From Lantana camara (Eukaryota > Streptophyta > Magnoliopsida > Lamiales > Verbenaceae): a stretch of DNA of 64,000 nt. Below the pieces are notes generated by a model, which worked only from the letters and a program-made list of their open reading frames with translations, ran no database searches and had not been told where the DNA came from. Each line of letters opens with the position of its first letter. Position 1 is the stretch's first letter. The translations under genes and the position numbers were made by a program. The stretch lies in contig CM074855.1 in the NCBI GenBank assembly GCA_037501455.1, positions 35,745,001 to 35,809,000 of the forward strand. The letters run 5' to 3'. Positions 21,933 to 34,151 of this stretch are shown here, piece after piece.

Positions 21933-24900
21933 TGTAGCACCCGGAACACTAGGTAGCCACATCCCCGCACTATAGTTCAATCCACATATGGAATGAACGG
22001 TCTATACATGAATCAAGCCTATAGCGAACGGGAGACAATAAAAAAACAATCTACTTACTAGCTAGGCGGGACTAACCCTCAATTAATTACCAACATGCAT
22101 AAACAATCATACGGAAGCATAATTACATACACTTCATTAACATAATCCTTTCCATCATTTACATATATACAATCTCCCCAAGTTATCAAAATTAGTCATA
22201 CTTCATACCTAGGTACCAAAAGACATAACAATACATATATGCATCAATAATGTACGATGAACATGCTAGACCCGAAAATAAAGACCTGACTCAATCCCGT
22301 CTAGCACGCACCCTGCAAACCTGAAAATGTCAGGTGTCAGTCTATGAAAGACTGAGTGAGGGGTTTATAAATAAATATTAGCGCAATTACCATGCAAGCC
22401 ATAATCTCGGGTAAGGTTTTATAAAAGAAAGCAATATAAGTTTAAATAATAAAGAAGATCTCACCCGAGATTACAACTATCCAATTTACAATTCAATTCG
22501 ATTCAATCAGTGGCCCGGTGAGTGAGGGCAATTCTCCAACCTTTACGCCAACAGTGAACATTCAATATTTAGGTTTCAATTCAATGGTTATCATGCAAGT
22601 TGTTACAGTGCACAATTAGCAGTTTCATGAACCCTTCTTCCTTTGGGTGATGGTGGGCTTGCAAGACCCAACCATCCAATCATGTTGTACGTCGGGAACA
22701 TGACTCCCACGTACGGGATTTCTTCCTCCACCAAACCTCCTGATGGATTCAGAGGTGATCCCAACAATGGTGAGGATAGTGCAAGAGTTACCCGTCAGCC
22801 CTTGCTTTCCCGGTTGGATCAATACACTACCCTCGGGCCCACAGTGAACATGCTTACTCGCCCAATCAATCAATCAATCAATAACATGGCTTGCTTGCAA
22901 TCGTTTTAGATTTGGAAAACTATAGATATAATAATACATTTTGGCCGAAAACATCACATAGGGTTGTATGGTTCTATATATCTAGAAACTAAACCTCACC
23001 TGACAAACGACGAAACATGACAAGGATACAAGAAAGTGACCAAACGATCAATGATCTCCGCCCTGGAGAAAAACCGGACAAGAAAGGAAATAACGAGAAC
23101 TCGTGACACGAGACTCAATATGAGACCAAGTATGACGCACGACCATGCTCATGTAAATAAATAAACTAGCAATCAAGTGATACTTAGCATGTATGAAAAC
23201 CAATTAACACCTAAGAGGTGAAATTAATATCAAGGAATCATGTATTCATATCATTCAATTATTTCAAGTTCAATTCATATAGGGCATGGAGTCACACAAT
23301 CATGTTTGAGCAATTAAGTACCAAGAAGCATCAGCTAGGGCATAATTATCAATTAAACAAGCATTATCATCATATAATTCACATATGGGAGCCAAGAGGG
23401 TGAAAGGAAAGCAAGAAGAGGGGTTTTGAAGAAGTTGGGCAAAACCCGACAATATACGAAAACGCACACGCTGTAGGAAAATTGGAATATCTTGAGTTCT
23501 AGAAGTTGGAATTGAAATTTTCTTATTGAGTATGAAACTAGACAGAAAGACCTTTCCGGTGATATATGGCTTGTTTTCTAGTTCAAAGCGAGGTGGAAAT
23601 GGCGTAGGCCCGAAGTTGGATGAAAGCAGTTTTTCGGTAAAGTGGCGACACCAAAAAGAATTGATCATATCTCACAAACTAGAAAAGATATTGAGGTCAT
23701 TCTAATTGCAGAATAATCTAGACTTCGATAGGTTTCCTTGGGTTCAAAAATCAGGTCAATCGGAGTTCGGACGAGGGTTTCGTGGCCGTGACAAAATTTC
23801 ACTGAAAATCAGTCGCAACCGCGAAGGAAAAATGGCCAATTCTCAAGTTGTTGGTCGCGGCTGCGACCAAAAATGGTCACGGAATAGTCACGGGCGCGAC
23901 CCCCAATTCCAGCAGTAGCGAAAGGCTTCGGGAAAACAGGGCAAGGCTCGATTTTTGGCTCCCAAGCCTTCCCACATCAAACCAATACAAGAATTCAACT
24001 CAAAACTATCATATAACTCATATATATCCATTAGGCATCAATTAGTCCATGGAAACATGCATAAATCATCAAGAATTCATCAATGAAAACCCATATAATT
24101 TCATGCCATCCACTTCTCATTTTCTTCAAGAATTCATGCAAGCTTTCAAGTATAATGATCAAGATCATGCTTCTAACTACATATAACCAAGGAATTACTT
24201 CAAAATTCTCAAACCCTAACTTCATATATGAACTCAAGAATTCAATTAAATTCCCAAATCTACCTTAATGAAAGAAAGAAAGGAGAAATGATGGTATGAT
24301 GATGATGCTTCCAACTTATGCAACTTCTTCCTTGAATTAAAGCTTGGAATTTGAGATGAAATCTTCCTTTCCTCCTTAGTGTGATATACCGTGATTTCGT
24401 GTGTGTGTGTGTGTGTGTGGGAATTTTGATGAAATAAAATGAAATGGAATGTAATGGAAGGAATGAGATAATATGCCAAAGTCTTGCAAGAAATGGAATG
24501 ACAAGGCACAATTTGCACTTAAGTCCCTAAGCTATACAAGTCATGCAATTAGGTATGTATATGTATATGTATATAATTAAATGGGTATATATATATATAT
24601 ATATGCATATGTATGCATTGTATATAATTAAAGTGGGATGAAAAGTCTTGGCATTAAAACTTATTTACACATAAACCCTTACCTCTTAGGAATTTACAAG
24701 TTAGAGATGCATCAACTTGGCATGTATGTGAGATGATTATATAAACATATTATGCTAAATCACTTGAACCATGTTCGGAGAATTAAATGCACACTCACAT
24801 AATTGAATTCACGAAGTTATAATTTAAATCAAAATTGCAAGTATTCAAATCATGGAAATTAAATAGCGCTAATCAAATGAATATGAATCATACCAAAAAT

Positions 24901-24987
24901 TATAAATTGATAAAATTTCATGTAAACACTTAGTAATATAATTCACAAATATCATGAAATACATAATTTGAAAACTGGGGCGTTACA
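21933..24987 (-). repeat. 3' LTR of the LARD-like element
   Basis: TG...CA ends. In element sense: palindrome zone (23780-23900, with perfect TTGGTCGCGGCTGCGACCAA at 23851-23870), TATA box (about 22973-22980), then hairpins at 22728-22746 and 22649-22676. A (GT)n tract near 24399-24418 and an (AT)n tract near 24586-24604 differ in length from the other LTR. Confidence 0.92.
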
Positions 24988-25001
24988 ATTCTCTCCCCCT
25001 T
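24988..25001 (-). other. Polypurine tract of the LARD-like element
   Basis: On the minus strand AAGGGGGAGAG directly precedes the 3' LTR; it is the same motif as in the Tekay element at 55871-55884. It is the expected primer site for plus-strand DNA synthesis. Confidence 0.8.
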
Positions 25002-28000
25002 AAGAGGACCTGGTCCCCAGGTCCACTCTCGAGTTCGGAACTTAACACAATAATGAGAGAGCCCCGTCTCTCAAACAAGCAATGAGGGCACCCCGTCTCT
25101 CAATCAAGCAATGAGAGAACTCCGTCTCTCAACCAAGCAAAATAACAATTCAAGAGAACAATTATAAACACATTTATATAGTTATCACATAAGAAGTAAG
25201 TAGAGCAAGATCAATTACATCAATCCCCGATCATATAAAAACAACTTGAAATTAACAAGGAATTATATACTTCAATAATGCAATTCCATGATACACATGA
25301 TATGCATGGTTAAGTGTACCGTTCACCGTTGCTTTAGCAAACGTATATAGTGGTAATCCGTTTCAACTCTTGATTTGATGTTGGAGGTTCTTTTGCCTAT
25401 GGTGTCCTTCCGGAAAATGCCCGAGGTACTCAATACTTCCATGATTACTCGGTCTTCATTCTACGATTGATTCCCTTATCTTTACTAGCCATCACAATCC
25501 GTTACTCCGCTCTTAAGTGTGTGCTCGCCTGTAACCTAATTAATTCGCTTCTCATCACAAATGGTACCCGGTTCCTCAATTACTTGATCTAATCCTTTTT
25601 TTTTTTTTTACTCGAATCATAGTCCTCAATCCTGACAGTGTCTCCAGTTCATTATGGAAAACAACCGACCATCCATATTCTCTTTTGTTTAAACAATGTA
25701 TTCCTTCCTGGGTATTCCACTTCCCCGCTCGGTTAAATTAACTCTTACTTTGTTCATCACAGAATGTGATAATTTGATCGGCATCACCTATTCGATGCCT
25801 TCCCTTACCAAACCCTTCTCGAATACTTAACTTTAACTCTTGAAGCGCTTACCACTTCCAAAATTATTCTGGAAGTTTTACCCCGTCTTATCCATTAAGT
25901 TTTCAACTCTTTGAATCCGTATCTTCATCTATCAAGGCACTTGTCTCTTCTAGTATTATTAGCGAAGTCTTCCTCACCTAGGTCTTGTAATTTTACCGAG
26001 TGCTAAATCTCCCACCATTTCTTGAATACCTATTTCCGGTCCTTGAAGTGCTTCTCCTTGTTAAAATTCTTCTCAAAATTTTTCTCATCCCAACCTTAAA
26101 GAATATCAAATGTCAAAATCATCTAGTTCTTTTCCTTTTTCCACTTCCAAGAGATCCCATTGATGGTAACTCTTGTAATTTTGTTGTTTCTATTGAAAAT
26201 AGTATATTTGAGCTAATCCATAAATTTGAAGTCATTTTCCCGGTCACTCTCCCCCTTAAGAATGCCTATTCTTTTCCGTTGGCTAAAACATTGCTTCTTA
26301 CTTTAAAGATTCTCGACTCCTTCACTCAGCTTCCTTGATATAAGAGGTTCTAATCTCACCACTTATCCGGAAATTTTATCTCACGTTTACCTTTGAAGCG
26401 ATTAGTAGGAATAATAATCCACTTCTTCCATTCCAACTCCTAACTACTTTTCCCGGCCTTGCAATTGCTCTTTCCCTTTTTGGTCCATACTTTGCAACCC
26501 CAATTATTTTCCTTCTCATAACTCAGTTGTATCTCGGGTGAAGTAATACTTGATAAATGAGGTAGGGGAAGAAGTTTCTATCAAGAAAACACTTAAAATG
26601 CATGTGGGGTTAAAATGCCAATGTACGTAGCACATTTATAGATAATTAAAGATACGACACAATGGAGCAATTATATTAATTAAAGATGTTCATATCAACA
26701 AAGAATTTTAAATAATTTTAACAATGTACTTAACACGTCAAGTATGCAATCTCGGATAACAATTATGATAACACACATAAATAGGAGTCAAATTAAATTA
26801 ATGTAACATATGATGCACGTGTTTATGAATGTATTGAACCTGCCACCGTAGTTGTGGTAAACTTATCCCGTCACTTATTCCTTGTTTGTTGAATTGCAAG
26901 CCTATTTCGAATTGTTGATCATTTCTCATTTTCCCACGGTCTTCTAAAATTTTATTTTATTTTTTTTCAAAATTCCCCGGCATCAACTTATACGTTTCCA
27001 TGACTTGAATTTGAAATTTCTAAAACCCAATTCTTTCCCGATTATCGATGTCTAAGTGTTTCCCCGACCTTCACCCCAACTAATTCCTTAATGTAAAACT
27101 TGTATGACTTCGTGGTTCAATATTGTGATTCTTGGCCCCAATTTCTTCTACTCCCAATGAAGTTGGTATTTTATCTTTTCCCGAAAGTCAATCTCAAAAT
27201 TTTGTTCTAGTCCTCACCATAGTTGGTAATTTCATCAAAGCTTCATCGATTCATCCTTTATGAGTTCAAGTAATCAAATGAACTCACCTTCCCATGGCTT
27301 GCCCCTGAGCATGAAATTTTCCTCCTACCATTCTTTGTCTTTCTTTATCGTTTCCATTTGTTATTTCATATTTCTTTCCAATTCAGCCCCACACCATGAC
27401 AATTCTGCTTGAATCTGGAAAAATTACTCCGTTTATTTGAAGATGGAACCTTTAGTAGCTTGGCTTCCCATGAACTTGAAATCATCGATTCTCTTTAACA
27501 TCCGCCAATTTTCATTTATTTCTTTTTCCAAATCCCGAAGTATCTCAATTCACCCTTTCTTAGTCTCTTTATCCTTTTGCATCGATCTACCTCGAGCTTT
27601 AGTTATTCCCATCATTTCCTTCGCTTCTTTCCCAAGTTAGACGATCTTCATTGTTATCAACCCGGAATCTTGCTTATCATGAATTCCCTTGAGAGTCATC
27701 GCTTCTTTAGTGTTCGAACCTCACATCTAACCACCTTCAAGATTTCCCATTCCATTTCCAGATTAAGTAAATTCATGGAATTCGGTCTACTAACCTTTGC
27801 AAAGTAGTCATACATGTTGGTCTTAAATGTTGCAAACCTCCCACATCCTGCTTCTACTTCTTTGAATACTTACTAATTCCGCAACCCTTTTTAAGAATTG
27901 ATCATCTATTCCGAATTCAACCACTTGAGCCGTAATCCCGGTTAGAAAAGATCATGAATCCTAATTCCTGTATGTAATCCCGGTACCTTTCCTACACCTT

Positions 28001-28430
28001 CCACGGTTGAAAATAGGGCTAGAGAGGGGTCATTATTGAGGTAGGAATTGGCCGTAGTTTGGTATCATCTTTGCAACCTATAAATTATAACTCATTTGGA
28101 AATCAATGCATGTGGTTAAGGCATTCTCATGTCACATAGTTGTCACCAACAACTAGAATTTGATGCAAAATGCAATAACTAATTCAACAAAATTGACAAT
28201 AGAACACATTGGGCATGTAAATCTTCAAGCAATGTAAGGTCAATTAATCAACAATTATGGACAAGAATACATACAATGCTCAAGTTATCAAGTAATTCAA
28301 GTAATTCAAAGGATTCAAGTAATCAGATAATTTCAAATAAATGTAAGACTCTCAAGTTGAAAATTAATTTCCTATGTCGTACGACCTAGACTCACAAGAT
28401 ACGACACTAGAACCTCGGTTTTGCAATCGG
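25002..28430 (-). other. Non-coding interior of the LARD-like element
   Basis: About 3.4 kb, strongly pyrimidine-rich on + (purine-rich in element sense) from 25.3 to 28.06 kb. Frames are closed every few dozen codons on the minus strand. No gypsy domain was recognised. The sequence could be a heavily decayed gag-pol or a conserved non-coding LARD interior; the near-identity of the LTRs favours the second, because recent copies would not have had time to decay this far. Confidence 0.6.
25052..25138 (-). repeat. Three tandem 29-bp units next to the polypurine tract
   Basis: Units 25052-25080, 25081-25109 and 25110-25138, each of the form AATGAGRG...CGTCTCTC...CAAGC. In each, a GAGAG-type arm can pair with CTCTC. 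They lie within 65-150 nt of the polypurine tract in the LARD interior. Confidence 0.85.
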
Positions 28431-28442
28431 GCTCTGATACCA
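28431..28442 (-). other. Primer binding site (tRNA-iMet) of the LARD-like element
   Basis: The minus strand reads TGGTATCAGAGC, complementary to the 3' end of plant initiator methionine tRNA, 8 nt inside the 5' LTR. Confidence 0.9.
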
Positions 28443-28450
28443 CCTTAGGA

Positions 28451-31063
28451 TGTAGCACCCGGAACGCTAGGTAGCCACATCCCCGCACTATAGTTCAATC
28501 CACATATGGAATGGACGGTCCATATACGAATCAAGCCTATAGCGAACGGGAGACAATAAAAAACAATCTACTTACTAGCCAGGCGGGACTAACCCTCAAT
28601 TAATTACCAACATGCATAAACAATCATACGGAAGCATAATTACATACACTTCATTAACATAATCCTTTCCATCATTTACATATATACAATCTCCCAAAGT
28701 TATCAAAATTAGTCATATTTCATACCTAGGTACCAAAAGACATAACAATACATATATGCATCAATAATGTACGATGAACATGCTAGACCCGAAAATAAAG
28801 ATCTGACTCAATCCCCTCTAGCACGCACCCTGCAAACCTGAAAATGTGAGGTGTCAGTCTATGAAAGGCTGAGTGAGGGGTTTATAAATAAATATTAGCG
28901 CAATTACCATGCAAGCCATAATCTCGGGTAAGGTTTTATAAAAGAAAGCAATATAAGTTTAAATAATAAAGAAGATTTCACCCGAGATTACAACTATCCA
29001 ATTTATAATTCAATCAATTCAATTCGATTCAATCAGTGGCCCGGCGAGTGAGGGCAATTCTCCAACCTTTACGCCAACAGTGAACATTCAATATTTAGGT
29101 ATCAATTCAATGGTTATCATGCAAGTTGTTACATTGCACAATTAGCAGTTTCATGAACCCTTCTTCCTCCGGGTGATGGTGGGCATGCAAGACCCAACCA
29201 TCCAATCATGTTATACGTCAGGAACATGACTCCCGCATACGGGATTTCTTCCTCCACCAAACCTCCTGATGGATTCAGAGGTGATCCCAACAATGGTGAG
29301 GATAGTGCAAGAGTTACTCGTCAGCCCTTGCTTTCCCGGTTGGCTCAATATACTACCCTCGGGCCCACAGTGAACATGCTTACTCGCCCAATCAATCAAT
29401 CAATCAATAACATGCTTTGCTTGCAATCGTTTTAGATTTGGAAAACTATAGATATAATTATACATTTTGGCCGAAAACATCACATAGGGTTGTATGGTTC
29501 TATATATCTAGAAACTAAAGCTCACCTGACAAGCGACGAAATATGACAAGGATATAAGAAAGTGGCCAAACGATCAACGATCTCCGCCCTGGAGAAAAGC
29601 TGGACAAGAAAGGAAATAACGGGAACTCGTGAGACGAGACTCAATATGAGACCAAGTATGACGCACGGCCATGCTCATGTAAATAAATAAACTAGCAATC
29701 AAGTGACACTTAGCACGTATGAAAACCAATTAACACCTAAGAGGTGAAATTAATAACAAGGAATCATGTATTCATATCATTCAATTATTTCAAGTTCAAT
29801 TCATATAGGGCATGGAGTCACACAATCATGTTTGAGCAATAAAGTACCAAGAAGCGTTACCTAGGGTATAATTATCAATTAAACAAGCATTATCATCATA
29901 TAATTCACATATGGGAGCCAAGAGGGTGAAAGGAAAGCAAGAAGAGGGGTTTTGAAGAAGTTGGGCAAAACCCGACAATATACGAAAATGCACACGCTGT
30001 AGGAAAACTGGAATATCATGAGTTCTAGAATTTGGAATTGAAATTTTCTTATTGAGTATAAAACTAGACAGAAAGACTTTTCCGGTGATATATGACTTGT
30101 TTTCTAGTTCAAATCGAGGTGGAAATGGTGTAGGCCCAAAGTTGGATGAAAGCAGTTTTTCGGTAAAGTGGCGACACCAAAAAGAATTGATCATATCTCA
30201 CAAACTAGAAAAGATATTGAGGTGATTCCAATTGGACAATAATCTAGATTTCAATAGGTTTCCGTGGGTTCAAAAATCAGGTCAATCGGAGTTCGGACGA
30301 GGGTTTCACTGCCGCGAAGGAAAAATGGCGAGTTCTTGAGTTGTTGGTCGCGGCCACGACCAAAAATGGTCACGGAATGGTCGCGGGGCGACCCCCAATT
30401 CCAGCAGTAGCGAAAGGCTTCGGGAAAACGGGGCAAGGCTCGATTTTTGGCTCTCAAACCTTCCCACATCAAACCAATGCAAGAATTCAACTCAAAACTA
30501 TCATATAACTCATATATATCCATTAGGCATCAATTAGTCCATGGAAACATGCATAAATCATCAAGAATTCATCAATCAAAACCCATATAATTTCATGCCA
30601 TCCACTTCTCATTTTCGTCAAGAATTCATGCAAGCTTTCAAGTATAATGATCAAGATCATGCTTCTAACTACATATAACCAAGGAATTACTTCAAAATTC
30701 TCAAACCATAACTTCATATATGAACTCAAGAATTCAATTAAATTCCCAAATCTACCTTAATGAAAGAAAGAAAGGAGAAATGATGGTATGATGATGATGC
30801 TTCCAACTTATGCAACTTCTTCCTTGAATTAAAGCTTGGAATTTGAGATGAAATCTTCCTTTCCTCCTTGGTGTGATATACCGTGATTTCGTGTGTGTGG
30901 GAATTTTGATGAAATAAAATGAAATGGAATGTAATGGAAGGAATGAGATAATATGCCAAAGTTTTGCAAGAAATGGAATGACAAAGCACAATTTGCACTT
31001 AAGTCCCTAAGCTATATAAGTCATGCAATTAGGTATGTATATGTGTATGTATATAATTAAATG

Positions 31064-31119
<56 letters not shown>

Positions 31120-31501
31120 CATACGTATGCATTGTATATAATTAAAGTGGGATGAAAAGTCTTGGCATTAAAACTTATTTACACATAAACCCTTACCTCT
31201 TAGGAATTTACAAGTTAGAGATGCATCAACTTGGCATGTATGTGAGATGATTATATAAACATATTATGCTAAATCACTTGAACCATGTTCGGAGAATTAA
31301 ATGCACACTCACGTAATTGAATTCACGAAGTTATAATTTAAATCAAAATTGCAAGTATTCAAATCATGAAAATTAAATAGCGCTAATCAAATGAATATGA
31401 ATCATGCCAAAAATTATAAATTGATAAAATTTCATGTAAACACTTAGTAATATAATTCACAAATATCATGAAATACATAATTTGAAAACTGGGGCGTGAC
31501 A
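28451..31501 (-). repeat. 5' LTR of the LARD-like element
   Basis: Near-identical to 21933-24987. Differences seen are scattered substitutions, loss of most of the (GT)n tract (30893-30899 versus 24399-24418) and an expanded (AT)n tract (about 31067-31116, roughly 25 units). The 23851-type palindrome here reads TTGGTCGCGGCCACGACCAA and has lost one pair. Confidence 0.92.
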
Positions 31502-31506
31502 ACTAT

Positions 31507-32468
31507 ATTGTTAAGTAACGATAATTTCTCAAAATTCAAATATAATTCTACAATTATATAAGTTTTTACTTTATATTTAAGGAAATTTTTTTTATTTAAT
31601 AACTAACAGTTGTATAAAACAATAGTTCCTTAAAATTCATATATAATGCTCAAAATTTAAATGTGAATAACACCACAATTCTTCAATATTTAGATATAGT
31701 TCCACAATTGCATATACTCAATATTCAAATAAAAGTTTTTTATAACGCCTTCCCATTTAGATATAGTTCCACAATTGCATATACACAATTACATACCTAT
31801 GTTAATAATAATATTTTTAAAATTACTTTTAATATAGTCATGGAAACTAAAAAAATACTATATTAGTAGGGAAATAATTACAAGCGTTATGAGATAATTT
31901 GAGCCCTTAGCTTAAGAGGGCGGATTGTCGTGTAAATATTGTTATCAAGCATCAATTGCGGTTTTAAAGAGTTTCTACAATATAACCATAAGAATGACCA
32001 GCAGCATTTCCCAACTTATACAAAAAATCATGGTACAAAATGATGCTGATTCCATCACATTATCAATTGCTAATACATACCAAAAGATCCACAATCAGCA
32101 AATATATTTATATCTATCTTCAATCTATCATGACAAGGCCAAATTTCAGATTACACCCAAATATTCTTGCTCAAAAAGTAGGAGCACGAAGGTACTACTA
32201 TATTGGTGAATGCGTACCTATTTCACGCGTCCACTGCATATTCCAATCTCTCTTCCCAACAAAGAACAGCTAAAAGAGCACACAAAAAGCCCCGTTTCCG
32301 GTTTCAATTCGAGCCTAAAACCCGCATTTCTAACTCATCCAATTTCAATCGAGTGAAAGCAATACAAATCAGAATGAAATTGTTGATTTCATACTGAATA
32401 TCAGTCCACTACCGACCAAGATCTAATAGAGTAATAAGAGAGAAGTTTGTGCAGAAAAATAACATGGT
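31507..32468. other. AT-rich region downstream of the cyclin gene
   Basis: No gene supported. It contains a direct repeat TTTAGATATAGTTCCACAAT continuing TGCATATAC (near 31689 and 31757). It should include the 3' UTR of the minus-strand cyclin gene. Confidence 0.45.
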
Positions 32469-32534
32469 TTATGATTTCCTTGACTGCATGAATGCCACAA
32501 ATTTTTTATGATTTCCTTGACTGCATGAATGCCA
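32468..32534 (-). repeat. 30-bp tandem-like duplication at the cyclin C-terminus (37-bp spacing)
   Basis: TTTATGATTTCCTTGACTGC and the next 10 bases occur at 32468-32497 and 32505-32534. Because the shift is not a multiple of three, the two copies are read in different frames (one as RWHSCSQGN, the other as AFMQSRKS then stop), so the terminal residues are new. Confidence 0.85.
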
Positions 32535-34000
32535 GCGAGCGACATCAGCTTCGACCGGCCACTCCAGCTTGAAATTGAGTGGTTTGTCTAAAGATTTGAA
32601 AATACGAACCTCCTCCCATCCCACTGCCGAGTCCCCAGTGGTGGATTTCTTGTCTTTAACTGGATCTTTGTAAAGCTCTTCCATCTTCATGGTGGATTTC
32701 TTGTCCTTAACTGGATCTTTGTAAAGCTCTTCCATCTTCATCTTGCATTGTAAGAACGACCCCTACGACCATTTTCGAAGAATTAATCAATGAATGACAA
32801 AGCCAATAAAAAGTTAATTTCAAGATTATTACCAATAATTCTGAGTCGCTAAGGAACTCTGAAGATCTGATCGAAGTCTCTAAGGCATCCATCATGAAAC
32901 CAAACATTTTTGAAGACACAATTAGGACAGCAGAGGCCACTACAGATGGCCTATATTTTGTGAAACATATGTCTGTATGGACAAAAAACACATGCATTTA
33001 ATTTATTTCTACGAATTTACTCTTTTCCTGTCCAAGTACTCAATAAACAGAGATAATTACTATAATAGAACATTTAAGAAATTAATTTCTAAGACTGAAG
33101 CAGCAGCAATGCAATATATTTTCTGATGTTAGAACTTATTAACTCAAGAAAACTACATACCAGCCTGACATTTCACAATGAGCTGATGCATAGGATGATG
33201 AAGTAAAGAACAATGATCCGGTGACATGGGGAGAAGACGGATGCATACGAAATTTTAGAAGCCTGCAGACTAACCATTCCATTTTGAGCACCTCATCAGA
33301 CTTAAAATTGAAATTCTCATCAGCCTGTAATCGTGCGAAAAAGTTTAAAACAAATATATACATGTATATCAAATTTGATTGAACAAGTAAACAAGGACAC
33401 AAATCAATCACTCACCAGAAATTTAGAGAGATTAAAAGTTGTGGTTTCCGAAATCCCCAAAGGATCGAAGGAGTTAGCTCTGAGTTTCCAAGCCATGACA
33501 AGGCAAGATACCAGAAACAGAGATCTGTTGTTCTCAACCCATTGTTTCAAATAAAAACTCAATAAAATAAAAATTGAAAGTGTAAAATACAGAGATAATA
33601 TCGATAAACAGTACCGGAATCTCAAATCTGGAGATAACTCTGTCGAAAAACGTCATAGCCAAGTAAGGTATGAGAGCATCAAAAGTCTGGTTCTCAGGAT
33701 TATAGTGCTTCATCAAATATTGAATAACATTCAAATAACAGTACTCAGCACAACACATATATATCGACAAAACACTTTATACAAGTTTCATAAGATCTGG
33801 ATATCCGTTTTTCATACCTTCGCCAGAAAGCAACAGCCTCATTCCGCAGAACTTTATATCTGTCTGTGTTGGAGTAACCTTGTGATTGCATGAAAATCAC
33901 TTGAAAGAGCTTGCGAAACTCTACATTATCTCCATTCTCCGGTGGTGAACAAATGTTTGTAGGGATTGTTGGCCACGGGAACACGGATATTAGGTTCCAT
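32469..34000 (-). CDS. Divergent D-type-like cyclin, six exons, first exon out of frame
   Basis: Exons read on minus: A 34000-33818 (frame uncertain), B 33743-33615, C 33532-33416, D 33324-33161, E 32950-32833, F 32762-32469 (stop). B to F join in phase at GT-AG sites. The cyclin box is visible: EFRKLF and RNEAVAFW (exon A), ALIPYLAMTFFDRVISRFEI (exon B, like 'AYLAVNYLDRFLSR.EIP' of D cyclins), LFLVSCLVMAWKLRA (exon C), EVLKMEWLVCRLLKFRMHP (exon D, like 'ME..IL..L.WR...'), PSVVASAVLIVSSKM (exon E, like 'KPSV.A.A.L'). Cyclins activate CDKs; the class is close to CYCD6/7 but diverged, with no LxCxE seen. Oddities: the first ATG (34000) is not in the frame of EFRKLF, and exon A does not join B in frame; exon F has two tandem duplications. 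It may be a pseudogene or have a different 5' structure. Confidence 0.55.
32640..32741 (-). repeat. 51-bp in-frame tandem duplication in the last cyclin exon
   Basis: Two adjacent 17-codon units each encode MKMEELYKDPVKDKKST (32741-32691 and 32690-32640); they differ by one visible base (AAGGAC/AAAGAC). A charged linker is doubled without breaking the frame. Confidence 0.9.
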
Positions 34001-34151
34001 TGTAGGGTTTCTGGTAATAAGAAGGAGTGTTAATGATGTGGTGTTTAATATATAATGGCTTGATAACATCTAGCTTTTGGGGGTGAGTAAGACAAACTCA
34101 TTATTCAATAAGGAGAAGTGAGAGAGAGGAGAGGAATATAATGTTCAGAAC

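Larger units (their letters stand above)
21933..31501 (-). mobile_element. Complete LARD-like LTR retrotransposon, 9569 bp, non-coding
   Basis: Two LTRs of ~3.05 kb in direct orientation (21933-24987 and 28451-31501), identical flanking duplications ACTAT (21928-21932 and 31502-31506), tRNA-iMet PBS at 28431-28442 and a polypurine tract at 24988-25001 place the element on the minus strand. The 3463-bp interior has no gag or pol ORF: no RT, integrase or protease motif could be read on the minus strand, and the longest open frames are short. Large LTRs with a non-coding interior define large retrotransposon derivatives (LARDs), which use proteins from an autonomous relative. The LTRs resemble each other closely, so the insertion is young. 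The nearest relative in the window is the solo LTR at 6480-9647. Confidence 0.9.

Noticed and set aside
25052..28430. Hidden gag-pol in the LARD interior
   Set aside because: No RT, integrase, protease or zinc-knuckle motif could be read on the minus strand; a profile search would be needed to exclude a very decayed copy.
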